Assembly (NCBI RefSeq): GCF_000516985.1
Contig: NW_006917094.1
Location: 2,480,001-2,544,000, forward strand
DNA length: 64,000 bases
Direction of reading: 5' to 3'
From: Pestalotiopsis fici W106-1
Lineage: Eukaryota > Ascomycota > Sordariomycetes > Amphisphaeriales > Sporocadaceae
Under the pieces are notes generated by a model. The model saw only the letters and a list, made by a program, of their open reading frames with translations, had not been told where the DNA came from and did not search any database. The position numbers were made by a program, and so were the translations under genes. Numbering within the stretch: the stretch's first letter is position 1; each line of letters starts with the position of its first letter. Positions 25,278 through 37,551 of this stretch are shown piece after piece.

Positions 25278-28200
25278 CCTCCGTTGATGGCAAGCTTTGA
25301 ATAACAGAAAGTGAGTCTGGCTCAACCAGTTCTCTCACCGGGTCCAACGTGTCTGTTATCTGTTATACTTCGAGAAATCAACGTGACCGCAAACAGCACT
25401 GTTGGTGAATGTAAAGTCTGTTGGAACACTTCACATGTCTGGTTCCAAGGCCGCACAAGAAGGAAAGGCTCTGAGTATTACCTGCGCACCAGCACAGTGA
25501 GGTGTCGCGGTTTATGTTGTTACTCCCTCGACCCAGGTTGTAGTGGGCACAGAGGCGTATATAACAAGAAGATGGAGGAAGAACAAGAAGAAGAAAAGTC
25601 ACAGGGGCGTTCGTCTCGTCCGGGGCAGGGCTGAGCAAATATGATTATCAGATCCGTTGAGAAGATCGACGTTAGAGAACCGCACTGACAGGCCTTGGTC
25701 GATTGAAACAGCCGAAACCGCTACCGATCGAAATGCGCCAGTCGTCCGGGCACCGTATATTGAAGGCAGCCAGTACCTATCAGTGGACAAATGATGAGCG
25801 AAGCAGGAATTTCGGGGTGTGGGAGTGAACAAACCTTCTCGACTGATGAATTGATTTTTCTTGAGACGAAGACTGGTGTTCAAGTCTCTCTCAAGAGCAA
25901 AGCTTTCTTGAGACGAATATCAGTATTCGACTCTCTCTCTCGACCGTTCACGATTAGGGAAGGTCTTTTCAGATGAGATCTCCTTGGGGGTGTTGCAGGA
26001 CGTTCGCTTGATTTTTGCAACGGAAGAAGATGAAACTGGGTAACTATTATAGGCAGGGGATCAGATGCACATAAACAGAGTTATAGCGTGCAAGCATCCC
26101 TAAAGGGGCAAGGCGGCGTATCTCAAGTTATGATGGGATCAAGTACCGGGTAACTAAAAGGTAGACCTCGGATCACACCCAGGGGCGTATGGTACGAGGG
26201 GGTGTCGATTCACACTCTCGGGCGAATGATGTTCTTGAATAAGGTAAGCTTTGCTAAACGGCGTCTATCGACAAGTAAAACCCCCCAACTGTGGCTTGAA
26301 AAAGTACAGGAGAAGGTAATTCCAGGAACGGTGGATACGGGCAACGGAGAAAAAGGATGGCTGCAGTTGTAATAGACAGGCAACGTACAAAGTGGTGGTG
26401 GGTGAGGGCTGTGCTGACTGGTGCATGAATATGAGGCTACCTCTGAAGACAATAGCTGTTTGAGAGTTTGTTCTAAGTGTTCTCGACTAGGGTACCCACT
26501 ATACGGATGGGAAGAAACAGAACGGCCAGAATGGGGACAGGCAAAGAAAAGACGTTATGCTGCTAGAGAAGACATTCCCCACGCGGAAAAGTTTGTCTGT
26601 TCAAGTCCGAGGACACAGAGGAGGGACAAAGGATCAAGAAAACGTCACGAAGACGACGACGACGACATTGGATATAGCTTGCGAGTGCGCGGATATGGTA
26701 GATGCCCCGTGTACGATAGTGGAGTATATGACAGATGACGGGCAGGGGAAGAATGGACATGCTTGCGGGCAATGGGCAAAGTCGACAGCGGTTACTTACT
26801 TTACTTCCAACGTACTGAGGGACAAGTTACAGGCAACGTTCGCCGACGTTGAGGTACTGTTCTCAGAAGCACGTTCTGTCCATAGTACGTACACTATGTG
26901 CTACACTCTACTAGGGCGACGGTCTCCTTCCTTGATAATTTCCCCCAGGCGTGTGAGGCACGTGCTGGATAGTGACAGGCGTTCTAGTCTGTCTGGATGG
27001 GCGAGTGCAGAGGTGCAAGGTTGGTACCTACATTACCTATGTAGGTTAAGTACATGATGACTAGCGCACAACTTGAACCTTGGGTGGAATATGGCGACCA
27101 TGATGCAACAAGCAGTCACAACAACAGAGAGGTTTGCGGGCGGATCATGGCGTCAAGTGCTCGTCTGAACCATGATCTTCACCAGGGTATGAACCAGCCA
27201 GGGTGGGGGTGGATCTCGTCGTGAGAATTGAGGTGTTCCAGAAGAGACGGGAACGAAAGGGGGCCTGGCTACCTGCCTGCCTGCCTCGCTGGCTGGCGAC
27301 CTGGATTAGCATGCCAGGAAGAGCAAAAGCCCTGCATATGATGAATATGCGCAGCAGTTGGGCAATGAACATGTGCGATGCTTGAACAGCATAAAGGAGA
27401 AGGACACTGAAGCTTTGAGGCGCAGCAAGCAAGAAAGTGTATAGATGATCTGCAAGCTGAGACCCGGCATTGGGGTTGAAACCTCGCAAGAGAAGGCGCT
27501 TCTGTTTGATGCCAGACGCCAGACGCTCAGGGACCGGTCGAGGGACACACCTGGAGCAGATCCTGAGGCTGGGCGATCTGTGACCGGATTGGCATCTGAC
27601 CGGTGGGTAATTGGCAGGTAAACCTACTCAAACAAATCGAAGAAAGGAAGAAAACGCCTTTGATGGTTCAATGGCTGAAGGGGGAGACAGCGAACGGACA
27701 GCTAGCTGTATTCGAGCCAACAATTGGCACACCTGCATGCCGTACCTACATAGGAAGATTCGCCTACCCGTGGGTTTCTTTGGGTAAAAGTCAATGCCCG
27801 TGGCCGGTACCTTTTTTTTTTTAGTCGAGCCACTCGGGAGCTACCGAGTCTGATCAGCCTGGCCTCGGCTCCATGGCGTTGTCTTCCTCCACTGTCGGTC
27901 GGTTGTTGCCGCATAAGTTTATATATACCCTCGTTTACCGTGCCTTTCTGGGCGTCATTTATTTAGATACCTTATAATATCGTGACATATTGGCTAGCGA
28001 TAACCTATGGAGTTCGTGGCTGGTGACATCGTTCGAAATCAAAAATAGTTCTTGTGTAGCTTAGGTAGCTAATTGCCAGCCGGTGGCGGTGAAAAGGGCA
28101 CGGCAGGGCCCCGGGGAGCTTTTGGGAAGGGCAGGGCAGGGGCAATTGGATGGGGATACCATATCTCAATCACCTAATTAATATAAGCTTGGTTAGTTAC

Positions 28201-31200
28201 TTGGGTACGCAGGTACATGGTCACAAAGCTTTTGAATTCTCACTTTGTTTGTGACCTGCCCATGATCGTCACTACAGTTATCCAAAGTGCCCCATGTAAG
28301 CCATGTCATATTGGTCATATTCAAGTTGGTCGCATTCAAAGGGGCACAATCTCCAACTGTCTGTGTAATGCCCTGGACGTTTGATGCCTACCTAGGGATC
28401 CAGGCGGGTGTTCTGGATGCACATCTGCAGAGTGCAGCTGAGCTGTTGACGAGGGGCTCACGTGCGATTTCCAAAGAAAGTCACCAAAGTACGTTCATAG
28501 CAAGCAAGAAAAGAGGCGTACTTTATGATTGTCCTTTTGCTGGGCAGCAGCAACTGTGATAATTCGAAGGGGTTGACGGGTGCTTTCAAGTACATTATGT
28601 GGGGGTTTAATATTCTGCAGGGCACTTTCCCATGCGGTTCGTATTCTGTAACACCCGCGCCTGTCTGGTCACCACGCGAAAACTTACGCTAGAAGCTAGG
28701 GCCGTTTTTTTCTTCTGTCTTCTTTTCCCTTCTCCCTTGACAGTACACTGAATCCAGCCTATAACGGGTGATGAAGTTTATTTTATTTCCATGCTCTCTC
28801 TTGGTATTTCACAAGGTACAATCATGATTGCTGTTTCCTAAACAATGTTTACCCCACCAAGATATGGAAGGTACGACAAAAGCACTAGATCCACGGCACC
28901 AATGAATAAAAAAAAAACGACATTTCTGTCTCGATTTGGGGATGACGCAACTTGACAGATGTCGCGATGCTGGCACTTGCCCGCTGTAGCGAATGACCAT
29001 GTCCTTGATGACGAAAAGTCTTTTACTAGGTGTAGATAGCTATTCGTCCGCGCCATCAGAGGCATGTATTCATGACCATCCATCTCCAAGCAAGCACAGG
29101 CGCTCAGCCCAGGGTGCACCATGACAGATCAGATCGTCAGCCCCATCAGTCGTCAACTCTTTTTGCCTACACAGTATCCTGTCCATCTTTCACCTGCCGA
29201 TGAGATGAGCGGGACCGGCGATCATACTCGAGCGCGCCCCCGGATATCATGTGCAGACAAGGGGCCATGGAAACTAAACAGACATGTGAGTGAGAAACTG
29301 TGTTCCGATACACAAACATCTGCTGGTCTGTTGTTTGGGACCGCAATGGGAAGACACGGAGCGATGCGATTGGTTCATCACGGACGCTTCAACTGTCAGA
29401 TAGTCGCGATCCCGGACATCTGATGGCCTGATGAAGAACCATAGCTAGGGACGAGCGAGGTTTAGGCCACTTACCTAACCTAGGTACATACCTTGCCTAC
29501 CTACCTAGGTACCTTACATGGTCCCATTGCTGAAAGCCTGAAACTGTATCCCAGTCTGGCATTCCCGCACTCCCCAGTTGAATCGATCGTCGGCCGACGG
29601 TACAGATCAGATTGTGCCCCAATCCCAAAGTTCGCGAGACCTGATAGAAGTTCGAGGCCACGGTCAATTTCCTCGACAAAAGAAACCATGACAGCTTCAA
29701 GGAAACAAGCAAGACATGACTGCGCAATATTCCAATCTCGTGCTTGAGCCAAACTGAGAGACAACCCCAGGGCTCCAACATGAGACGGCGGCCTGTCTGT
29801 TTCAGTACCCCCAAAATGGATACCCTCTTCTTCAAAATTCATGCGCTACAACTCAGCGACAGCGATAGGCGCAAACCATGGGCAGGTGCTTAGTGGATGT
29901 GGACTGGTAGGGCTCCAGATCGGCCCCCTTGCTCCGCCGAGCCTTCACTACCCCATAACAGCATCACCCCTTGTCTATATGAGGCTCAATCTTGTCCACG
30001 CTACCAGAGTTTGAACGCTGCATGTCAGGGCTCTGCAAAAGCCAAAGGAGGCGGAAAAATTAATGAAAATGAAAATTTTCAAGGAAACGTCTCGGTGACT
30101 AAACTCGAGATCGTCGCCGGTTCGTTCGCAGATAACGGCAACCAGGCGCGCTATTCCGGGTCACTCAAGAGGAAAAACACAACCAGGATACGCTCGAGTT
30201 CACTATAATATATTACCTGGTGAAAGTTGAAAGATCGACGCATGCTAAGCCCATTTCTACTGGACTAGTCCTGTTTGCACTATATTCTGGGGATCTCAAC
30301 CACCCAATTCAGGCCATCATTCATTCAATTCGACACAAGCAGACGTATACTCTGTATATTTTCGGCCACGTAATGTGCACATCTCCCTCCTCGGCATGGG
30401 AGCTTGCATTAGCCACGGAGCACAATGCTGTCTGGAGAATGGGGCCGTCCTGAACCTCTAGATTGACCCTCTGCATAAGGCAATCGCCTCGCCTGGTTGT
30501 CCTCTGACAGGCCAGCCTCATACGTAACCCCCATTCGTACATTTGACTATATTCCTCGGGAGTTATACATACATGCGCAAACCTGGTCGACAAGACGTGA
30601 CTACCTACATGCCCTCCCTCTCAGCCACCGCAAGATTTATTTGTCAACTGTCATGGCTGTACTGGCAGAAAAGCTTCGTCTGTCTCCTGCTCTGCATTGT
30701 CAATTCAGCTGCAAAGCCCCTCAAAATCGCCTAGGGGCAACGGGACCCCTGGCCTGGCCTGGGTCGGAGGCCTTGTCCTCAAAGACCTGCTTGCCCCTCC
30801 TCCACCATTCCTTCTCACCCAAATCCCAACGCCCACAACGGAATCGGCCTGCTGGTGCGGCGTATCATCCTAATTCCCCTCGTTTGCTCGGTCGCACCCG
30901 AGAGTCTATTCACCACATGCAGTCAAAAAGGAATCGTCGGCTAGAGGCAAGACAGAATCACCATCCATCCCATCCCATCTGTGTGTTCGGCAGGTCGGCA
31001 GATGGCTGTCACCTTGACCCGAGCTCTCCGACGGGCATGATACATGGTACTAGTCACCCCTGCGCGGATCCCGAGCGGCTCTTGGGGAATACACTGCAAA
31101 AAGTCGACATTTCTGACGGGAGGTAGGTTTCATCTCATGATAGGGCGTGCTGAGGCATGGTTCGACAGTCCCGAATTCACGTTGATCGCTAACCTGGGGC

Positions 31201-34200
31201 TTCAGCACACTTGAGCATTGCCTAACCTTGGGTATGTTAGGTACTCTCACCAAGTCCGCATTAGTCTTGATCCGATTGCAGGATCAGGCCCAAAACTGTC
31301 TGTGCCTGTGGTAGGTAATTCAGGTACTTTCTGTCTTTCCTTCTCCCTTACCGAAGCAATACCATTATACAGTCTATTGCACTAAAATCTTCGTGTATAC
31401 TGCGCCATGGCACCACCCCTTAAAGGGAAAATGTACACTACTGTTGGCCCGGTTCCAATAGAGTTTTAAGGTTCTCGTCTCCAGGAACCATGCTCCAAGC
31501 GCATCACCATGTTTTGAAAAATGCCACTGTCGTCTACCGAGGCGCAGGCTCGGGTCTTGATTCCGGTCAACTCTGATCCGCATCGCTCAGCTCGGCGCCA
31601 GGTGAGGCAGGTCCAGCACACACAATACACATGTGCTGGCTCAGCTTGCCCCAGGTTGTTCATTGCAAACTTGTGTCGTTTCTTGCGAGATCGGGAAGTC
31701 AAAAGAGCGATATGGGTTTTTCTCCATCATCACAAGTAATGCGAGACCCCCTCGAACCGCGGCACATTGCGGCACCCACACTTTCGCTGATTTGAAACCG
31801 ACTATGGACTTTTCTCCCTCTCTCCTTCTCTCTTCATGAGATCGGATTACATACATCAGTCGGTCTTCTCTACTGTGTAAAATGCGTGTACTATGTAAAC
31901 TCCAAGAAATGGCTGCATACATATCTACCTAGTACTCATATGCAGTGGGGCGAGAGTGAAGAATATATTCGGAGATTATGCCAGTTCTGGTGGGCTGATA
32001 TGGACGGCACTTGTTGGCGGTAGTAGTGACATCGGTAGAACTCTTTCAACTTGTTATCAGACGGCGTTGAGCCCAATCTGCGCTGATGGCGCTTGTACCA
32101 GGACTTGGGAGACCGGATGACCTTTGTAGGCTAGGAGAGAAGATACCGAATCTCTTTCCCGATATAGTACTGCGACCGCTGCAACTGAGGCTTCCATGAG
32201 GATGGCTGCGTATCAAGTCCAATGTGGTGATGGGTCTTGACAGCACACCTCTGTGATCATGTATAGCAGGTTCTGTTCTCTCCATCTTATGGACAGCAGC
32301 GCGATAACGGCGAATGATTGTTGTCCCCATGTAGCTGCAGAACAACCATGTTCCTGGATATGGTCGAGAAATCGTCTCTGCTATCTGTTGCTAAATCATC
32401 GGATCGATCCCTCTACACACAACCTGAGAGGCGAACCCGGGAGCGATCAAGTTGGCTGGTGGTGATGGGGGGAAAACTGCGGTACGAGCTTGGTCACGAG
32501 CAGAAAGTAGTGACTGCCTGTATACTTCATGTACATCGTGATCGGGTCCGCTCGACTGGCATTCGACTGGGCGCCCGATCACTGCCTGCATGAGCCGGGC
32601 AAAAACTTGTTTGTGTGTGAGGACTGCCGTTGTATCGAAACGGATCACCGCATTTACCAAGTGCCGGCAGGGAGAGCTGGGCAGGTCCACGTTCAACCGG
32701 TCAATGGTAGAAGTTGGCCCGCGTTTTCATTCTTTTTTTTTCTTCTGCATCTTGAACCTATTCTTTACTGAGTTGACGCAAGAAGACCACCATCCTCCCC
32801 GTATCCGACTTCTAGATTACCCTTCTCTATATAATTAGAGTGCGGCAAGTGAGACATGCCTTGCAGCGGTCGATCGCATGGGAAATGCGATATTGACAAC
32901 TAACGAGGCCGGCAATGAGCTCCCCGGGAGTGAGTGAAATTCCAAAGAACTGGCTGCCTGCAGGAGCAGACGGACACTACTGCGTGGCTTGGTGCAATGA
33001 AAAGTTGTTATAGAACATGGCCACATCAGACATCATACAACGGTTGCAGGCATATTCAATTAGTTTCCACCCTTTGTTCTATTTTGTCATGGTCCTTTTG
33101 CCGACGCATCTTGTAGAGACATGTTATTCTAGTGATGACTTGTTCTATGCTGCTCCCTGTCTGCTCATACCAATATTCGTGCCTCTTCACCTATCTAGAA
33201 AACATGCAGCTATCCTCAACTGAAGTCAAACGTACGATAACATCTGATCATTCATGACTCAAGTACGCGTGCTTAATATGTAATTCACTAAATTGTTCAA
33301 GTCTGCTGGTGATTTTCAAACCAACCTACTATCAATATATCCAAACAAATTGTCCAAATCACATACTATGACGATTCGAAGTTGAGGCATATAAGGACTG
33401 TGGTAAGGAAGTATTATACGAAACTTGAAGTTACCATCGACTGACACGTAAGTGAGGGAACTAAAGCAGCCATGATGGTTACACATTGCTTGCATACACA
33501 ACACGGGTAAAATTTTCCGATGCTTGCTGCACCCTTTTTCTCTTTCCCCTTTTACTCGCCAGACACGCACGCGAGTTTGCCATGAGACAATCAAGGGTGC
33601 ACGACATGATTGTGTTTACGAAGCCGCCTAAACAACACTTGATGAACCGCTGGTGTCCAGACACGTCATCCGAAAATCGGTGAGAGGGAAAGTTTTTCTC
33701 TCACTTTGCACCCTTGGCAAAGGGGTGTGAGAGGATAAAGAACTAGCTTTGAAGATGGGTAGAAGATAGTACGAACAAGCGCTCTGCATGTCCAGGATGT
33801 TTGCGTGTATGCTGTTGTTCTCTCATCCCCGGTTGGCAGAGTGCTCACCACACCATGATTATTGAGGTTGTCTCTCAGTATGACAATTGTCTAGACCCGT
33901 TTAAAAATGATAGGGAAAACACTGGAGAAATCGTATGATGATCGCTGCTCGACCAAAGAGAATGTGAGAGAAAGACGCCAGCATCGGTCTCCATTATCGG
34001 AGAAAGCAGCATGGCAATGAATGGGGTTTCACCAAAGCGAGATGCAGTTGCTGCAGCGAGCCTCTACGGAGATATAGGAGGCACGGCGGATTTTTCCTAC
34101 CGGGCATGTGGAAGGCGGCAGGTGATGTATGTGAGTATCCGCGGCTTTTTCTTGGCAATGTTCCTCTCTCTCTCTCTGTGTAGACCTGACAAAGGCTTAT

Positions 34201-34659
34201 ACCCGCACCGCCAGTTCATCGGATCGTTTCTGTTGCCTCACTTGTTCGATGTTTTCCGATCCTGCCCTGCTTGCATGAAAAGAAGTCGGCGGCTTTTGGA
34301 AAGTCTTCATAGTATATGGTTGGGTTCTTCCAATGCCATGATTATCGTGCTTGTTCCTCATTTCATTTTCGCATTAATAGTATCAGTGTAGCATAGATGG
34401 GTAGGTATAGACGATCAAAGCCAAGTCACAGCTATAGACTTCCACAGTATACTTACCGCACAATGGGTGAGAGACAAACCTAGTTTTAGTGGCACAACAG
34501 AAATGAAATATGGGTAACCCTTATTACATTCAAGCATATGCCAACCTCCTTGCAAGGTACGTGTGTTCGTCATATTGCTACAGACTGGAAATTAACAATA
34601 AACTATTCTCCAAGTTTGCTGGATTCGTTGAAGCGCCCATTTCCTCGTGTAAAGCTGCC
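25278..34659. other. gene-free region of about 9.4 kb
   Basis: No convincing coding sequence in 9.4 kb, against an average of one gene per 4 kb in the window. Open frames up to 209 codons (30497-31126 +) start at non-ATG codons and lack domains. The first part lies upstream of the regulator gene and may hold a long leader, promoter elements or a non-coding RNA. It contains an 8-bp perfect inverted repeat at 27026-27046 and a cluster of TACCTA/CCTAGG motifs at 29471-29516. No transposon open frame or terminal repeat is recognisable. Confidence 0.6.
27026..27046. repeat. short perfect inverted repeat
   Basis: ACCTACAT, a five-base spacer, then ATGTAGGT: 8-bp arms that pair perfectly. It belongs to the TACCTA-type motif seen repeatedly in the intergenic parts of this window and could be a dyad binding site or a small hairpin. 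Confidence 0.75.
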
Positions 34660-37551
34660 TCAAGCCTTCAATTTCAGTATCCTCTCGGCGGCGTACTCTG
34701 AAGCAGCCACAATCATGGCCGATGGATTGCCCGTAGACATGCCCGGGAAAATGGACGCGTCCACCACAAAGATGTTGTCCGTTCCGTAAACCTTGGTGTT
34801 GAGGTCGACCACGGCCGTTCCATTCTTGACCCGGCCGTCGTCGAGTCCCATCTTGGCCGTACCTGTTGATGCTGGTCAGAAACGTGTAATTTATCCTTTA
34901 TTGATCATTTGAGGAGGGGAAGAAAAGGATATATCTTACCCATCCAGTGATTGGACCTTCTCGCATTGGCAGTGACCACTAGAGAATCGACGTAATCGGC
35001 CGTGGTCTGGTTCGCGAGGGGCAACGCCCACGTAAGATTCTTGACCGGGCTGAGCGCAGCCCGCAGGTTATCGAGACTCTTGAGCACGGCCTCCTTGTCG
35101 CCGGGCGTGCGCAGGAACGGGTGCTCGGCCACGACGGTGCTGAGCTGCGCAGTAATGGCCATGCGGCCTCGTGATGTGGAACCTCGGCCTAGATACTGGC
35201 TCATGATCATGGTGTCTAATATTTTCGTCAATCAAAAAGTGGACAATCCTGGTTTCGGGGCTAGAGACTTACTGTTCGAGTCTGTCTTGTCTGCACCCTC
35301 AACGCGAGCTGTATATTGCATCTGGCGGACTCCTCCATCAGAGGATGTGACTTGGTCCCAGAACTATGGCCCCAAGGTTAGCACTTGTTCAGAGCTTGGT
35401 ACACGTAGAAACTTACCATTGGTCCAATGTTGGGTGCAGATTGGGTAAAGATACCCGTCCGGTTGGCTAAACCTGTGTGAGTATTTTGCATCGTGAGAGA
35501 ACTGTGTCGAAGGACATACTTAGGTAGCGATCCTTGTCTGACGGGTTGGGAGTGGTCCACGCCTCATAAAAGTCGTAGAATACAACGTCGGGATGGGTCA
35601 CGTAGACATCAGTCTTTGATAGAGTCAGTATTTTCCCGAACAGACTGCAAGAGATACATACGTTGAGATGATCTATCAGGTTGGATCCAACAGGCAAGTT
35701 GATCCACGAGTCCTTTGCAATCATTGTCGGACCGTCGGTTGAGTTGGCCACGATAGCCAGCTGATCAGCAGGGCCGATACCACCTTTAGGCAGATTAGCT
35801 TGGATCAGGTAATATCCTCAGAAAAGGCAAAGCATACTTCGAAGCAATAGTTTAGCTGAGCCAAAGGTTCCAGCTGCTAGAATGACTCGCCCTGTCTTGG
35901 GCGTCAAGTTGATAGTCCCAGCAAATCCACCATCGCCGTTGCACTCGAGTTCCACGCCAGAAGCGTGAGTACCGTTTCGAATTACCCTCTTGACTGCAGT
36001 GTTCATGTAGAGTCCAAAGTTTGGCCGCTTGAGCGCAGTCTGCAGATATGTGGCCAGCGGTCCGCCTCGTTCGCCATGGTCAAACATGTACGTGGTGCGG
36101 CCGTACGTGTGGTTCTTCTCCGTGGGCTGCTGGTTCGGCTTGACCTCCTTCCACCCAGCTTGCTTGAATCCGGCGGAGAGGACGTCGAAGCCCTGGCGCT
36201 GGTAGAGGACACCATCTGCCGAGGGGTTGTCGGTTCCCGGGATGCGAGCAAACGCGCGGTCCTCTGCGAATTTGACGTCGCTGTGGTGCCATCCTGCTGG
36301 AAAATTCTCGTCCCAGTCGAGAGGGTTTGGCTAATATAGTCAGCATCGCTTCAATACTCATAGAGACTCGCAGATAAAAAAGACTTACCTTCCACCAGAG
36401 TCCAGCATTGACAGCAGTGCCACCTCCCAGGACGCAGCCAGCCATCTGGTCTGTATCAGTGCAAGCAACTCCAGCCGAGTCAACCCAGATCTGATTGCAA
36501 AGTCCGGGAACATCAAATCGTGTCAAATTGGTGCCTTGTAGCCATCCTGGCTTCATGGTCCCATTGTAACGACCTGAAGATGGCGGGCCCTTTTCGATGA
36601 GGAGGACCTTGTGGCCAGCGTCGCTCAGTCGATCCGCAATAGGGATGCCTCCGGCGCCGGCACCTACGACAACATAGTCATATGTATCCGACGATGGCGC
36701 TACACAAGTAGGCGTGGCAGTTGGGACGGAAGTAGTGGTCGGCGGTGTTGTTGGTTGCGTTGTAGTCGTTGTCGTTGTCGTTGCACTACCGCAGGCACCA
36801 TTCGTGGTCTTGGTGGCGAGGGCGGCCCACGATGCGTAGGCCGAGTTTGCGGCACCGCTGAGCTGACCCCCATACTGTCCAAATGCATCATGCTGGTTAA
36901 AGGTAGAGTCCGGGCAGCTAGGATTCGCGACGGCAGCTTGCGCCTGGGCATACCCGAGGACAAATGATCCGCTGCTGCTGGAAACTGATCCCGTCGCACC
37001 GTTTTGATTCCACGAGTAGCAGTTCTCGCATCGGTAAATAATCTCGAAAGAGGTACCGTTGACGGAGGAGGAGATCTGTGTCAGCTTCGCATCGCCAGAA
37101 TAGACTGTAGGCAAGTTGTAGCCGGTTGCATATCGAAAGGATGTGACGACTTGGTCCTGATATGGCCACGCCACGAGCAACAAGGCTCCCGTCATCTGCC
37201 CCGATTCTCCATGGGATAGACCGCACCATCCGGCCGTGCATCTCTATCAATTTGTCAGAAGAATTCCTTGACTGAGGTGAGTTGCGTACCAGAAGGCCAA
37301 TATACTCGGTAGCATCCTTTGTCAGAGCATCACCTGGAAGCGCAATACCATATGTATAGCCACCCTTTTGTGTCCACGTAGAGAACTTGATCCCCGTCTT
37401 GGAATCAGTGTATGCCGTCTGGGCAAGGCATGATTGAATAGCTTCCACCTTGTCAGCAAATTCAGACGTCGACAATATGAACTACAAAAGGGCGCCACTT
37501 ACACGCAGCAGCTGCGACAAACGCGGACGCAACACGAGCAAGCCCCTTCAT
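34660..37551 (-). CDS. cdh: cellobiose dehydrogenase, secreted
   Basis: Ten exons: 37551-37503, 37441-37290, 37243-36389, 36330-35838, 35783-35662, 35613-35520, 35472-35417, 35363-35273, 35215-34940, 34862-34660; 796 residues, introns 46-77 bp. Residues 1 to about 23 are a signal peptide, with the mature protein probably beginning at QTAYTD. The cytochrome domain carries heme ligands Met84 (SGQMTGALLL) and His185 (NQHDAFGQ). A Thr/Pro-rich linker (about 221-252) leads to a GMC-type flavin domain with GAGAGG at 261-266; the active-site pair is His727 (NHWMGTAKMG) and Asn775 (TGNPSAMIVAASE). It ends at ILKLKA with no cellulose-binding module. The enzyme oxidises cellobiose to its lactone and passes electrons via the heme to partners such as LPMOs. 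An AA9 LPMO gene lies divergently upstream, supporting that role. Confidence 0.95.

Noticed and set aside
30497..31126. 209-codon plus-strand open frame in the gene desert
   Set aside because: Starts at a TTG, no recognisable domain, His/Arg/Ser/Pro-heavy composition typical of chance frames.
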